In this document: one piece after another, positions 1 to 8,484 of the stretch
How the letters are laid out: each line of letters opens with the position of its first letter
How positions within the stretch are numbered: position 1 is the stretch's first letter
Source of the DNA: Bacteroidales bacterium
Lineage (GTDB): Bacteria > Bacteroidota > Bacteroidia > Bacteroidales > UBA932
Length of the DNA: 64,000 bases
Direction: 5' to 3'
Assembly: GCA_017561265.1 (NCBI GenBank)
Contig: JAFZDJ010000003.1
Location: 163,953 to 227,952, forward strand
The notes under the pieces: model-generated
Databases searched by the model: none
Seen by the model: only the letters and a program-made list of their open reading frames with translations
What the model was told of the DNA's origin: nothing
Translations under genes and position numbers: made by a program

Positions 1-1
1 A

Positions 2-424
2 CAGCTGAAAGAGCTGCGCGAGGGAAAGGCCGTAGAACAGCCTATATATTCCTATATCACATGCGGCCGTTCCAAGACAGAGACTCTCACTGTAAAGCCG
101 GCTGACGTAATCATTGTCGAGGGTATCCTCATCTTTACGGATCCAAAGCTCCGCAAACTCATGGACATCAAGATCTTCGTGGATGCGGACGATGACGACA
201 GACTCATGAGAGTCATGGCACGTGACATCGTAGAGCGTGGCAAGACTGTAGAATGGGTGATCGAGCGATATTCAAACACAGTGAAGCCGATGTATCTGCA
301 GTTCATCGAGCCTAGCAAGAGATATGCTGACATCATCATACCGCAGGGAGGCCACAACAAGGTTGCTGTAGATGTAATCTCCGCAACAATCGAGAAATCA
401 TTGGCCGGCTGCAAAAAGAAGTAA
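2..424 (+). CDS. udk: Uridine kinase, 3' part
   Basis: C-terminal part of uridine kinase, which phosphorylates uridine and cytidine to UMP and CMP in pyrimidine salvage. The frame is open from base 2, so the start and the P-loop lie outside the window. Visible are the segment PADVIIVEGILIF (the Walker B-like strand of the P-loop kinase fold), FVDADDDDRLMRVMARD (lid region with conserved arginines) and the end PQGGHNKVAVDVISATIE, all typical of Udk. The protein ends normally at TAA. The next gene starts 6 nt later on the same strand, so the two are probably co-transcribed. Identity is confident from these motifs. Confidence 0.93.
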   Translation, partial: QLKELREGKAVEQPIYSYITCGRSKTETLTVKPADVIIVEGILIFTDPKLRKLMDIKIFVDADDDDRLMRVMARDIVERGKTVEWVIERYSNTVKPMYLQFIEPSKRYADIIIPQGGHNKVAVDVISATIEKSLAGCKKK

Positions 425-430
425 TACTCC

Positions 431-1150
431 ATGAGCAAGGAAAACAGAGCAGGACTTTATCTCACCGTGATATTCCATCTCACGGTGATTATTGTCTTAT
501 TACTGTATTCCATCGACACGACATTGCGCCGCGAAGAAAGCTTTGTCCTTGATTTCTCCAAGCAGGAGGAAATAGAGCGCAAGGAGAAGGAAGAAGTGAT
601 GAAACAGGATCTGAGTGCCAGACTTGAGGAAATGATTGCGGCAGCACGCCAGCAGACCTCAGGGCAGATTCGAAACATCGCTGTAGACGCAGGATCTCAG
701 CTCAAGGACGACAGAGGCACAGATGCGGACCAATTATACAGAGATGCGGAAAAGCTCGCCAGAGACCTTAAAAACGGCCAAAAAGACGGCATTGAGGAAG
801 ATGCGCGGGAAGAGACTGTAGAGATGCAGCATCAGAACAAGCCGTCAGAGGACAATCAGAAAACATATAGCGGTCCGTCTGTCGTATCCTACACACTTGA
901 TGGCAGAAAAGCCAGTCACCTCAAGATTCCGGCATACAGATGTTATGGAGCCGGAGATGTTACAGTCATCATAACAGTCAATCCGCAGGGACAGGTCATA
1001 AATGCTCAGGTCATGGAGGGGATATCCTCAACAGATCAGTGCCTTCGCAACTTCGCAGTACGAGCTGCACGCCTCTCCCGCTTTTCTGCATCAACCACCG
1101 CTCCGGCCAAACAGACCGGAGAAATTCTCTACAGATTCATCGCCCAGTAA
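431..1150 (+). CDS. TonB-like membrane-anchored protein
   Basis: A 239-aa protein with one N-terminal membrane segment (about residues 9-27), then a long charged, Lys/Glu-rich spacer (about 35-150), then a compact C-terminal domain (about 160-239). The C-terminal part has the pattern seen in TonB C-terminal domains (GAGDVTVIITVNPQGQVINA, then a helix and a final strand). This layout matches TonB-family energy transducers that carry proton-motive force to outer-membrane receptors, but no ExbB or ExbD is visible nearby and the spacer is not proline-rich. It starts 6 nt after udk and converges with the S41 protease gene 8 nt away. The role as an energy transducer is inferred from architecture. 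Confidence 0.6.
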   Translation: MSKENRAGLYLTVIFHLTVIIVLLLYSIDTTLRREESFVLDFSKQEEIERKEKEEVMKQDLSARLEEMIAAARQQTSGQIRNIAVDAGSQLKDDRGTDADQLYRDAEKLARDLKNGQKDGIEEDAREETVEMQHQNKPSEDNQKTYSGPSVVSYTLDGRKASHLKIPAYRCYGAGDVTVIITVNPQGQVINAQVMEGISSTDQCLRNFAVRAARLSRFSASTTAPAKQTGEILYRFIAQ

Positions 1151-1158
1151 AGAAATAT

Positions 1159-2748
1159 TTACCACACCTTGCTGGAGTTCTTGAGAGCGGCTTTTATTGT
1201 GTCATCTATCGGAAGATAGAAACGATAGAAGGCCTCGTCTTCAAGCTTCGAGAAGCGTCCTACGAGAGCTTTGATCTGAGGCATGAGATAAGGTTCTGAT
1301 TCTTCCCACTCCCCTTCCTTAGGTCTTATGCCATCCACGCGGGAAGCATATTCAAGGAACTGTGAACCGAGGTCAAGCCTGTCCAGATAGAGTTCAAGTT
1401 CGTTGAAATCATCAATTTCGGACAATGAAGCGCGGTACTTGTCAAGCATGGACTGTGCAAAACGCATCATCGTAGCCTTCCTGTTGCATTGTACATGGAA
1501 TGTTGTGGCTTTTGTCGTATCCATAGGCACAAATACATCCGGGATGATTCCACCGCCACCATATACACGACGACCTTTCACAGTATAGAACAATGCAGTG
1601 GTATCAATCTTCATACTGTCGGCAGAAGTCATCTCACCATGTGCATAACGCTCATAGATGTCATATTCATAATCCTTGTCATAAGGTTTCTGAATGCAAC
1701 GACCTGATGGAGTATAAAAACGCGAAACAGTAAGCCTTATACCGGATCCGTCTGTGAAGTTGATCGGTTCCTGAACCAGACCCTTTCCAAAAGAACGGCG
1801 GCCCACGATGACTCCCCTGTCATTATCCTGAACAGCTCCTGCGAAAATCTCGCTTGAAGATGCAGAACTTTCATTGATAAGGACTGAAAGCTGGATATCC
1901 TTGAGTCGGCCTCTTCCGTCCGCATCGTAATTCTGACGGGCTCTATGTCGTCCTTCCATATATACGACCTCATCTCCTTTTTCAAGGAATTCGTTGGCAA
2001 GCTTCCATGCCTGATCGAAATATCCTCCCGTATTGTCCCTGAGGTCGAAGAGCAGACGGGTCATGCCCATCTGAAGGAGTTTGTCAGCCGCCTGAGAGAA
2101 CTCCTTGTATGTAGTCCTTGTGAACTTCGACAGTTTGATATATCCTGTGGTATCGTCCACCATGAAGGCTGCATCTATGCAATGTACAGGGATCATGTCA
2201 CGCACAATCTCAAACGGAATGAGCTGTCCGTCACGATTGACAGTAATCTTCACCTTCGACCCCTTAGGTCCCTTCATGAGCCTGATCATGCTGTCTTGAG
2301 GCATCTTTACACCTGCGATATCCTTCCCGTCCACACGTACGATCCTGTCTCCCTGAAGAAGACCTGCCTTCTCCGAAGGGCCTCCCTGTACAGGGTTGAT
2401 GACTACCGCAGTATCATTCGGAACATTGAAAGTGATACCGATGCCTTCAAAATTGCCGGACAGTTCAGTCACCGACTTAGTCAGCTCCACCGGAGGAAGA
2501 TATACGGAATGGGGATCCAGCTCTGCAAGAGCAGCAGCTACGGCAGCATCGGTCATAGCCTCCATATCGATAGTATCGACATAGTTGCTTCCGACTTCCT
2601 GAAGGATCAGGTTGAGCTTGCGCCACCTGTTATAGTCTCCGTCAAACTTCCTCTTCGGCTCCAGAGCCTTATATGAGACCATGGTAATAAGCACTCCCAG
2701 GATTACGCCCAGGAGTGCTGTAGTGATATTATTGTCAAATCGTTTCAT
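1159..2748 (-). CDS. S41 family C-terminal processing protease
   Basis: A 529-aa periplasmic serine protease of the CtpA/Prc family, anchored by an N-terminal membrane segment (about residues 8-26). A PDZ domain (about 97-170, NFEGIGITFNV to GDRIVRVDG) binds C-termini of substrates. The catalytic domain follows, with the nucleophile cluster NESSASSSEI (about 292-301) and the general-base lysine in SFGKG (Lys322). Such proteases trim or degrade envelope proteins from the C-terminus. It is last in a five-gene minus-strand run beginning with ridA and starts 3 nt after the dCMP deaminase stop. Confidence 0.93.
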   Translation of the reverse strand: MKRFDNNITTALLGVILGVLITMVSYKALEPKRKFDGDYNRWRKLNLILQEVGSNYVDTIDMEAMTDAAVAAALAELDPHSVYLPPVELTKSVTELSGNFEGIGITFNVPNDTAVVINPVQGGPSEKAGLLQGDRIVRVDGKDIAGVKMPQDSMIRLMKGPKGSKVKITVNRDGQLIPFEIVRDMIPVHCIDAAFMVDDTTGYIKLSKFTRTTYKEFSQAADKLLQMGMTRLLFDLRDNTGGYFDQAWKLANEFLEKGDEVVYMEGRHRARQNYDADGRGRLKDIQLSVLINESSASSSEIFAGAVQDNDRGVIVGRRSFGKGLVQEPINFTDGSGIRLTVSRFYTPSGRCIQKPYDKDYEYDIYERYAHGEMTSADSMKIDTTALFYTVKGRRVYGGGGIIPDVFVPMDTTKATTFHVQCNRKATMMRFAQSMLDKYRASLSEIDDFNELELYLDRLDLGSQFLEYASRVDGIRPKEGEWEESEPYLMPQIKALVGRFSKLEDEAFYRFYLPIDDTIKAALKNSSKVW

Positions 2749-2751
2749 ACT

Positions 2752-3159
2752 TTAATCAGTGACCTGCTCAACTTCAATGCCGGCTCTTTTCAAAAGATCT
2801 ATACCATCTGTCAGACGATATGAATCGCGATATACGACTCTCCTGATTCCTGACTGGATGATGAGCTTGGCACATTCAAGGCATGGGGATGCCGTCACAT
2901 AAAGGGTCGCATCCTTGCTGCTGTTTCCGGACTTTGCGACCTTGGTTATTGCATTGGCCTCAGCATGAAGGACATACGGCTTTGTGATCCCGTTTTCATC
3001 CTCGCATATATTCTCGAATCCTGAAGGAGTTCCGTTATAACCGTCAGAAATGATCATTCTGTCCTTTACGAGAAGCGCCCCTACCTGGCGACGCTTGCAG
3101 TAGGAGTTCTTTGCCCAGACTCCTGCCATCTCGATATAGCTTTGGTCAAATTTTTCCAT
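2752..3159 (-). CDS. dCMP deaminase (ComEB-type)
   Basis: A 135-aa zinc-dependent deoxycytidylate deaminase, converting dCMP to dUMP for thymidylate synthesis. The zinc site is complete: HAEANAI gives His65 and the catalytic Glu67, and PCLEC gives Cys93 and Cys96. Full length for the family. Its ATG overlaps the stop of the acyl-CoA ligase gene by one base (TAATG), suggesting translational coupling. The pairing with an acyl-CoA ligase and a processing protease has no obvious pathway logic and may simply be housekeeping clustering. Confidence 0.93.
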   Translation of the reverse strand: MEKFDQSYIEMAGVWAKNSYCKRRQVGALLVKDRMIISDGYNGTPSGFENICEDENGITKPYVLHAEANAITKVAKSGNSSKDATLYVTASPCLECAKLIIQSGIRRVVYRDSYRLTDGIDLLKRAGIEVEQVTD

Positions 3160-4817
3160 TAGTTTCTCTGATAAAGATATCTCTTGATACTCTTCTTAGG
3201 TGTTCTCTCGAAGTCCTCTGACATGACCTCTATCTTCTTGAGCTTTGCATAGTTAGGAAGTTCCTTATTAAGCTCAGGAAGCATATCCTCAATGAACTTC
3301 ACGAAAGTCTGCTGGGACATGCCCTCGCTTGCTCCTGCAGCGAAATCAGGATATATCAAGGCAGTAAGGCCACCGTTATCCTCGATGACGAGAGACTCAA
3401 CCACATATGGCTGGCTGTTGATTACAGTCTCGACTTCTTCAGGGTAGATGTTCTGTCCGCTAGGACCGAGGATCATGCACTTGGTGCGTCCCTTGATGAA
3501 GAGACATCCGTCCGCATCGAGAATACCCATGTCACCGGTTCTGAACCATCCGTCCTTTGTAAAGACCTCCTTGGTCGCCTCTTCATTCTTGAAGTATCCG
3601 AGGAATACATTCGCACCCTTGACCTGAATCTCACCTGGTATTTCGGCAGGATTTGAAGAATCGATCCTGATTTCCATATTCGGAACGATCTTACCGCATG
3701 AGTACAGCTTTTCCTCCTTCCAATCATCATAGGTAATGATAGGAGCGCACTCTGTCATACCATATCCTACTGTAATAGGGAAATTCATCCTCTTGAAGAA
3801 GGCCTCAACTTCCTTATTGAATGCTGCACCACCCACGATAACCTCAAGGAATTCGCCACCGAAGGCATTTACAAGCTCTGTTCTGACCTTGTTAAGGACA
3901 ATCTGATCAAGGCCAGGAAGCTTCATAAGGAACTTTATACCCTCCTTCTCGAGCACAGGCTTGACCTTGCTCTTGTAGATCTTCTCGATAACAAGCGGTA
4001 CTGCGATGACAACGCTAGGCTTCACCTCTGAAAGTGCCTTCATGATGATCTTAGGGCTCGGGAGTCTTGAGAGGAAGTGGACATGTGTACCTACCGAAAG
4101 TTCGTAGAGGACTTCGAACATAAGTCCGTACATATGGGCGCAAGGCAGCATGGATACAACCCTTGAAGTATTGTTGAGCTCAGGGAGCACCTTGGCTGCA
4201 AACTGGATGTTCGACAAGATCGCACGGTAAGGAATCATTACTCCCTTCGAAAAACCTGAAGTTCCCGAAGTGTAGTTGATCACTGCAAGTTCATCTGCGG
4301 AATCCTCGTAATAATCAAGCATATCCGGCTCGAACGCTTCAGGATACTTCTTTCCGAAAAGCTCGTTCAGATGCACCTTGGCATCATATATCTTCTGATC
4401 GGCAGCATACAGGATCTTGAATGTATTCACCTGAATCACAGCCTGGACATCAGGCATTTCCGACTCCGAAAGTCCCTCCCAGATCACATCATCAACAAAA
4501 AGGATCTTAGCTTCCGAATGGTTCACCAAGTGGTGGATGTTTGAAGACTTGAACTCGTGAAGAAGAGGGACAGGAACGGCTCCATATGTCATGGCCGCAA
4601 GAAAAGATACAGCCCAGTTCGCCTGGTTTCTTGAACATATCGCCACCTTGTCACCCTTGACAAGTCCGCACTCCTCAAACATGATGTGAAGCTTTTCCAT
4701 TCTTCTGGCAACATCCCTGAAATGAAGGGTCTCTCCCTGATAGTTCGAGATTGCCGGACGCAGCCAGTTCTTCTTGAACGAAGCTTCAAAAATCTTGTTT
4801 ACTGATGTAAATTCCAT
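3159..4817 (-). CDS. AMP-binding long-chain acyl-CoA ligase
   Basis: A 552-aa ANL-superfamily adenylating enzyme, most like long-chain fatty acid-CoA ligases, which activate a fatty acid as acyl-AMP and pass it to CoA. The P-loop-like motif INYTSGTSGFSKGVM lies at about 180-194, GYGMTECAP (adenine-binding) at about 328-336, GWFRTGDMG near 420, and a C-terminal swivelling domain ends near KKSIKRYLY, which holds the usual catalytic lysine region. It is in an operon downstream of a 747-aa envelope protein gene (25-nt gap). Substrate cannot be read from sequence; a role in recycling fatty acids for envelope lipids is inference. Confidence 0.87.
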   Translation of the reverse strand: MEFTSVNKIFEASFKKNWLRPAISNYQGETLHFRDVARRMEKLHIMFEECGLVKGDKVAICSRNQANWAVSFLAAMTYGAVPVPLLHEFKSSNIHHLVNHSEAKILFVDDVIWEGLSESEMPDVQAVIQVNTFKILYAADQKIYDAKVHLNELFGKKYPEAFEPDMLDYYEDSADELAVINYTSGTSGFSKGVMIPYRAILSNIQFAAKVLPELNNTSRVVSMLPCAHMYGLMFEVLYELSVGTHVHFLSRLPSPKIIMKALSEVKPSVVIAVPLVIEKIYKSKVKPVLEKEGIKFLMKLPGLDQIVLNKVRTELVNAFGGEFLEVIVGGAAFNKEVEAFFKRMNFPITVGYGMTECAPIITYDDWKEEKLYSCGKIVPNMEIRIDSSNPAEIPGEIQVKGANVFLGYFKNEEATKEVFTKDGWFRTGDMGILDADGCLFIKGRTKCMILGPSGQNIYPEEVETVINSQPYVVESLVIEDNGGLTALIYPDFAAGASEGMSQQTFVKFIEDMLPELNKELPNYAKLKKIEVMSEDFERTPKKSIKRYLYQRN

Positions 4818-4842
4818 TTTATTCCAAGTTAAAGTACTATTC

Positions 4843-7086
4843 TTATTTAAGTTTTACCGTTCTGGACTTTCCGTCATAACAGTCAACGCTCACAGTGGAA
4901 TCATCAACTGTCCTGACCTCGCTGTCCGGACGTATCATCTGGTCCCCTTTGAAGACAGTGATCGCATTACCGCCTCCGAAAGGATATATAAGAGTCTGAA
5001 CCGAAGTCCTGACGATCCAGTAGGTGTTGCCACCGACAACAATCCTCTCAGGAAGACTCTTTATTGTCTCAGGAGCCGCAATAGTCTTCCATGAAGAAGG
5101 CTTGCGTCCCTTGAGATTGTACATTTCTATCGTATTGTCCTTATGGAGCACCATGATATTATAGGCCTTCGTCCCATTGAAATCATACACATCCGGACCC
5201 AGAAGGATTTCCTTGCCCAGATCAAGAGGGAAACCGCTCACAAAGCGGCCGAGTCTGTCTATCACATATATGCTGCTTCCGGAGCCGAAGATGATCTGGA
5301 GCTTGCCATTGGCATAATAGTCGACATTATAGGCGGTACCGCAAAGTTTTCCCTTGAACGGCACGCCCCAGAGACCTTTGCCATCCTCTTCCTGCAGGCA
5401 GAGAGAACCATGAGCGTTCTGATAGAAGAGGTTCATCTGTCCCGTTCCTGAGTTCTTTACCTTGAACGGTCCCTGAGGAATCACCACGGTAGTATCACGC
5501 TCATGTTCAGGAGCTTTCGTCTTCATCATGGTAAGTCTCGGCATCTGGACACCCATCTTCATTCCATTCTTTGCCTTGGTCACGGTAAGGACTGCAGGAC
5601 AATAATCCGCATCAGCATATACAGGCTTCAGAGCTTCGTTCATCTCCTTTCCGAATATCTTGCTGTGACCGTCCTTATTCTCTGTAAATGAGAAATATGC
5701 GACTAGAGATGCAGGAGAGGCAGCAAGCATATCCTTCTGGCCTGCATCAGCCATATACTCGACCAGATTATACTGGAGTGTCTTTCCTGCAACATACTCC
5801 TCGACAGCTTTCAGGCTTCCCGAAATGATCCATCCGTCCATATATGTGAAGCATGATTCATCCTTGATGTCGAAGAAACGTCCGAAGACCGACGCAGCAT
5901 ATGAGGCATATGGCCATGAATGAATGGCAGGAGTATAGTCCTTGAATGACTTGTCAGCCGTTCCGACAAATATGAGGGTATCCTCGCGTCCTATCCTCAT
6001 GAGGTTCACTGTATCAAGCGCTCCACCTGTCATGAAGGTCGCCCTAGCCATCTCCTTCACATCAAGTCTCCTGACGAAATCCTCCGGCTTCAGACCTGTC
6101 CTTGTCTCGAGATCCCTCTGCTTCCTGCGGAAAGACTGAAGAGACTGCTTGGAATCCATATATGCCTGATATGCCGTCATATATGCCTCTGCATCCTTCA
6201 TAGGAAGAGAAACAGCAGAAACAGTATAGGAAGGAAGCATCTTGGATACCTTCGAAACTGCAGGTTCCGATTTTGAAAGAACCGTCATGAATTCAGAAGG
6301 GTCGCCCTCGAACACAGGCACGCCAACGGCATGAAGACCTGAAGCATCAGCCTTAGTCAGATCCACAACGGTCCACTGAGCAAAGCCGGTCATAAACGGA
6401 TGATGTGCAGCATATTTTCTTGCAAACATACCGTTCATAAGCATCTTGGCATGTGAGTTGGCGAAGAAAGCGACATCAGAGCCTGTAACGGAAGCCGCTG
6501 CATCAGGAAAGCCGGCAGCATCCATCACTGACAGAGATTTCTCAAGATGCCTGCGAGAAGACTTGACAAGGGTTTCAGACTCTGAAACAAGGATAAGCGA
6601 ACGTTTGGAAATATCACGGCTTCCATCCGTAACTGTCGAACAATCAACATGATCCGCGTACATATCCCTGGATTCCGCAAATTCCACCAATGATGAAAAA
6701 TCTTCAGAAAGTTCAGATGAAGCCTTGCCGGCATCGAAGACATAAAGTGCCTGAAGATCTCCATTAAAATGCAGAGACACCGCCATTGACTTATTTGCGA
6801 CAGAAGGGAAAGATCCGGCCGCAATACTGTCGGCCAGAGCGGAAGTGAAGTCAAATCCGGAAAGAAGACCCGAAGAAGCCTCCTCTACATCTGAAAGACA
6901 GGCAACCAGAACAGCATCCGAAGGAACGGCCGGAAGGAGCAGATAACGCCCCTGATCCGGCACATCATTTCCTTTACGGGTCTGCTTGCTGTCAACGCCG
7001 GAATACAGGAAGACGACAGCTATGCCGACTCCCAGAATCATGGCCGCAAGAACGGCAAGACAGATAATGAGGGATTTCCTGCTCAT
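4843..7086 (-). CDS. Unknown membrane-anchored envelope protein
   Basis: A 747-aa protein I do not assign to a function. One N-terminal membrane segment (about residues 6-28, IICLAVLAAMILGVGIAVVFLY) points the rest to the periplasm. The first two thirds resemble DUF3352-like proteins of Bacteroidota. The last 200 residues are beta-rich with repeated patterns (LQIIFGSGSSIYVIDRLGRF) reminiscent of propeller or quinoprotein repeats. The start ATG overlaps the ridA stop by one base, so it is translationally coupled to ridA and co-transcribed with the acyl-CoA ligase, dCMP deaminase and S41 protease downstream. Confidence 0.7.
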   Translation of the reverse strand: MSRKSLIICLAVLAAMILGVGIAVVFLYSGVDSKQTRKGNDVPDQGRYLLLPAVPSDAVLVACLSDVEEASSGLLSGFDFTSALADSIAAGSFPSVANKSMAVSLHFNGDLQALYVFDAGKASSELSEDFSSLVEFAESRDMYADHVDCSTVTDGSRDISKRSLILVSESETLVKSSRRHLEKSLSVMDAAGFPDAAASVTGSDVAFFANSHAKMLMNGMFARKYAAHHPFMTGFAQWTVVDLTKADASGLHAVGVPVFEGDPSEFMTVLSKSEPAVSKVSKMLPSYTVSAVSLPMKDAEAYMTAYQAYMDSKQSLQSFRRKQRDLETRTGLKPEDFVRRLDVKEMARATFMTGGALDTVNLMRIGREDTLIFVGTADKSFKDYTPAIHSWPYASYAASVFGRFFDIKDESCFTYMDGWIISGSLKAVEEYVAGKTLQYNLVEYMADAGQKDMLAASPASLVAYFSFTENKDGHSKIFGKEMNEALKPVYADADYCPAVLTVTKAKNGMKMGVQMPRLTMMKTKAPEHERDTTVVIPQGPFKVKNSGTGQMNLFYQNAHGSLCLQEEDGKGLWGVPFKGKLCGTAYNVDYYANGKLQIIFGSGSSIYVIDRLGRFVSGFPLDLGKEILLGPDVYDFNGTKAYNIMVLHKDNTIEMYNLKGRKPSSWKTIAAPETIKSLPERIVVGGNTYWIVRTSVQTLIYPFGGGNAITVFKGDQMIRPDSEVRTVDDSTVSVDCYDGKSRTVKLK

Positions 7087-7460
7087 TATTTAACTGCGAT
7101 TGCCTCGATCTCAACCTTTACGCCAAGAGGGAGAGCTGCAGCCTGATAACATGCTCTTGCAGGCTTGTCACCAGTGAAATACTCAGCATAAACCTCGTTA
7201 ACCGCCTTGAAATCAGCGATATCAGCAAGGAGAACAGTTGTCTTTACAACATTGTTGTAATCCATTCCAGCCTCCTTAAGGATAGCTCCGATATTCTTGA
7301 GGGACTGATGAGCTGCCGCCACGATATCCTCCTGAACCTTTCCATCCGCAGGATTTACAGGAATCTGACCTGAGATATAAAGAGTTCCGTTAACTTCGAT
7401 AGCCTGTGAATACGGGCCCACCGCCTTCGGTGCATCTGGTGTTGCTATTACCTTTTTCAT
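7086..7460 (-). CDS. ridA: RidA family enamine/imine deaminase
   Basis: A 124-aa RidA (YjgF/UK114) protein. The family hydrolyses reactive 2-aminoacrylate and related enamines made by PLP enzymes such as threonine dehydratase, releasing ammonia. Signatures are APKAVGPYSQAI near the N-terminus, GTLYISGQIP, and RACYQAAALPLGVKVEIEAIA with the arginine that binds the substrate carboxylate. A start 24 nt further upstream (7484) is also open, but a good promoter (-33 at 7513-7516, -7 at 7486-7493) puts the transcription start near 7479, downstream of that codon, so 7460 is preferred. First gene of a five-gene operon. Confidence 0.93.
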   Translation of the reverse strand: MKKVIATPDAPKAVGPYSQAIEVNGTLYISGQIPVNPADGKVQEDIVAAAHQSLKNIGAILKEAGMDYNNVVKTTVLLADIADFKAVNEVYAEYFTGDKPARACYQAAALPLGVKVEIEAIAVK

Positions 7461-7485
7461 GTCTTCGATAATTTGGTTTAACATA

Positions 7486-7516
7486 CAAAGATAGCAATTA
7501 TTTGCATACTAACAAA
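7486..7516 (-). promoter_or_regulatory. Promoter of the ridA operon
   Basis: Read on the minus strand: TTTG (7516-7513), 19 nt, then TATCTTTG (7493-7486), matching the Bacteroidota housekeeping pattern TTTG-N19-TAnnTTTG. The predicted transcript starts near 7479, about 19 nt before the ridA ATG. Confidence 0.7.
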
Positions 7517-7519
7517 AAT

Positions 7520-7537
7520 CGCCCCCTAAAGGGGGCG
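7520..7537 (-). terminator. GC-rich hairpin terminator
   Basis: Perfect hairpin with arms CGCCCCC and GGGGGCG and a 4-nt loop. On the minus strand it is followed by ATTTTTG, so it works as a second, backup intrinsic terminator for the tRNA-Arg transcript, just upstream of the ridA promoter. Confidence 0.65.
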
Positions 7538-7558
7538 AAGTCTCATCCTATGGTATAG

Positions 7559-7591
7559 AAAAAGAGCCTGACTGAAAAGCCAGACTCTTTC
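7559..7591 (-). terminator. Intrinsic terminator after tRNA-Arg
   Basis: Imperfect hairpin (AAAGAGTCTGGCTT pairing with the facing arm, with G-U pairs) followed on the minus strand by a T-run at 7563-7559. It lies 2 nt beyond the tRNA-Arg 3' end and would end the yceD-rpmF-tRNA transcript. Confidence 0.75.
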
Positions 7592-7592
7592 G

Positions 7593-7664
7593 TAGCCCCG
7601 AGCAGAATCGAACTGCTATCTAAAGTTTAGGAAACTTCCATTCTATCCGTTGAACTACAGGGCC
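7593..7664 (-). tRNA. tRNA-Arg (anticodon CCT)
   Basis: A 72-nt cloverleaf on the minus strand. Acceptor GGCCCTG pairs with CGGGGCT (two G-U pairs), anticodon stem GAAGT/ACTTT encloses loop TTCCTAA giving anticodon CCT (reads AGG), and T-arm AGCAG-TTCGATT-CTGCT is perfect. CCA is not encoded. It lies 24 nt downstream of rpmF in the same direction and probably shares its transcript. Confidence 0.95.
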
Positions 7665-7688
7665 GGAACTAAAAGAAAGAAGGACTGA

Positions 7689-7871
7689 TTACTCAGCCTT
7701 CTTCTCAATGATCTGACGGCCTCTGTAATAGCCGCACTCAGGACATACTCTGTGGTACATGATTGTAGCACCGCAGTTTGAACATGTAGCGAGTGTAGGA
7801 ACTACAGCCACGTCATGTGTTCTTCTCTTGTCTCGTCTCTGCTTAGAGACCCTGTGTTTTGGATGTGCCAT
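7689..7871 (-). CDS. rpmF: 50S ribosomal protein L32
   Basis: A 60-aa L32 of the large ribosomal subunit. The basic N-terminus MAHPKHRVSKQRRDKRRTHD is typical, followed by a four-cysteine zinc ribbon (CSNC at about 31-34 and CPEC at about 44-47). It lies 33 nt after the yceD gene. The yceD-rpmF pairing is conserved across bacteria, and here tRNA-Arg follows. Confidence 0.97.
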   Translation of the reverse strand: MAHPKHRVSKQRRDKRRTHDVAVVPTLATCSNCGATIMYHRVCPECGYYRGRQIIEKKAE

Positions 7872-7904
7872 TGTTCTATATTTTTAAATTATTTGTTTTT
7901 CAAC

Positions 7905-8426
7905 TTATTTCATCAAGTCCTTCAATGCTGCAAAAGGATTATTCGCCTCCGAAACTTCAGCCACAACCGGCTCGCCACCCATAAGATGCCTGACTGCATC
8001 CTGATTGCACTCGCCTTCTGCATGATGACGCTGCATAGGAAGAGACAGACATACATAGTCGTAAATGACCTGACTCATATCCAGTTCAGCATCCCCTTCC
8101 GGCACGAAAAGTATCTCCCTTTCACCTTCCTGATGCTCCTCAGAAGACTCCTCGTCGCCAAATTTCACACTCAGAAGTACATCCGTCGAAACAGGCATCA
8201 CAAGCTCTTCCATACATCTGTCACACTCCACCTTTACTGTTCCGTCAATCTCACAATCAACCCCCAGATATCGGCCTGATTTCTCTACAATAACAGACGC
8301 ATCTATGTCAGCATCAAGGATTTCCGCATTGGCAAAAGCTTCGAAGAACTCCTTTCCGGCATGCCAGGAAAATCTGCTTTCCCCAGCCGCCAATCCATTT
8401 AGAGGTATTATAAAATTATCGTTCAT
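7905..8426 (-). CDS. yceD: DUF177/YceD family protein
   Basis: A 173-aa YceD (DUF177) protein, a family linked to 23S rRNA accumulation and almost always beside rpmF, as here. The core signature VECDRCMEEL (a CxxC pair) is present, followed by the acidic stretch EESSEEHQEGE and the ending NNPFAALKDLMK, common in the family. A start 39 nt upstream (8465) is open, but the promoter at 8454-8484 places the RNA start near 8447, so the ATG at 8426 (MNDNFIIPLNGL) is preferred. Confidence 0.88.
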   Translation of the reverse strand: MNDNFIIPLNGLAAGESRFSWHAGKEFFEAFANAEILDADIDASVIVEKSGRYLGVDCEIDGTVKVECDRCMEELVMPVSTDVLLSVKFGDEESSEEHQEGEREILFVPEGDAELDMSQVIYDYVCLSLPMQRHHAEGECNQDAVRHLMGGEPVVAEVSEANNPFAALKDLMK

Positions 8427-8453
8427 GTCGACCCATAAATAGATTTGAGCCCG

Positions 8454-8484
8454 CAAAGGTAACAAAAACTTTTATTATTAGCAA
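8454..8484 (-). promoter_or_regulatory. Promoter of yceD-rpmF-tRNA-Arg
   Basis: On the minus strand TTG (8484-8482), 20 nt, then TACCTTTG (8461-8454), matching the Bacteroidota consensus. It overlaps the last codons of typA, so this operon has its own promoter. Confidence 0.65.

Noticed and set aside
1945..2676. Open frame of 243 codons on the plus strand inside the S41 protease gene
   Set aside because: It is antisense to a gene with clear protease motifs; its translation shows no recognisable domain and a poor composition.
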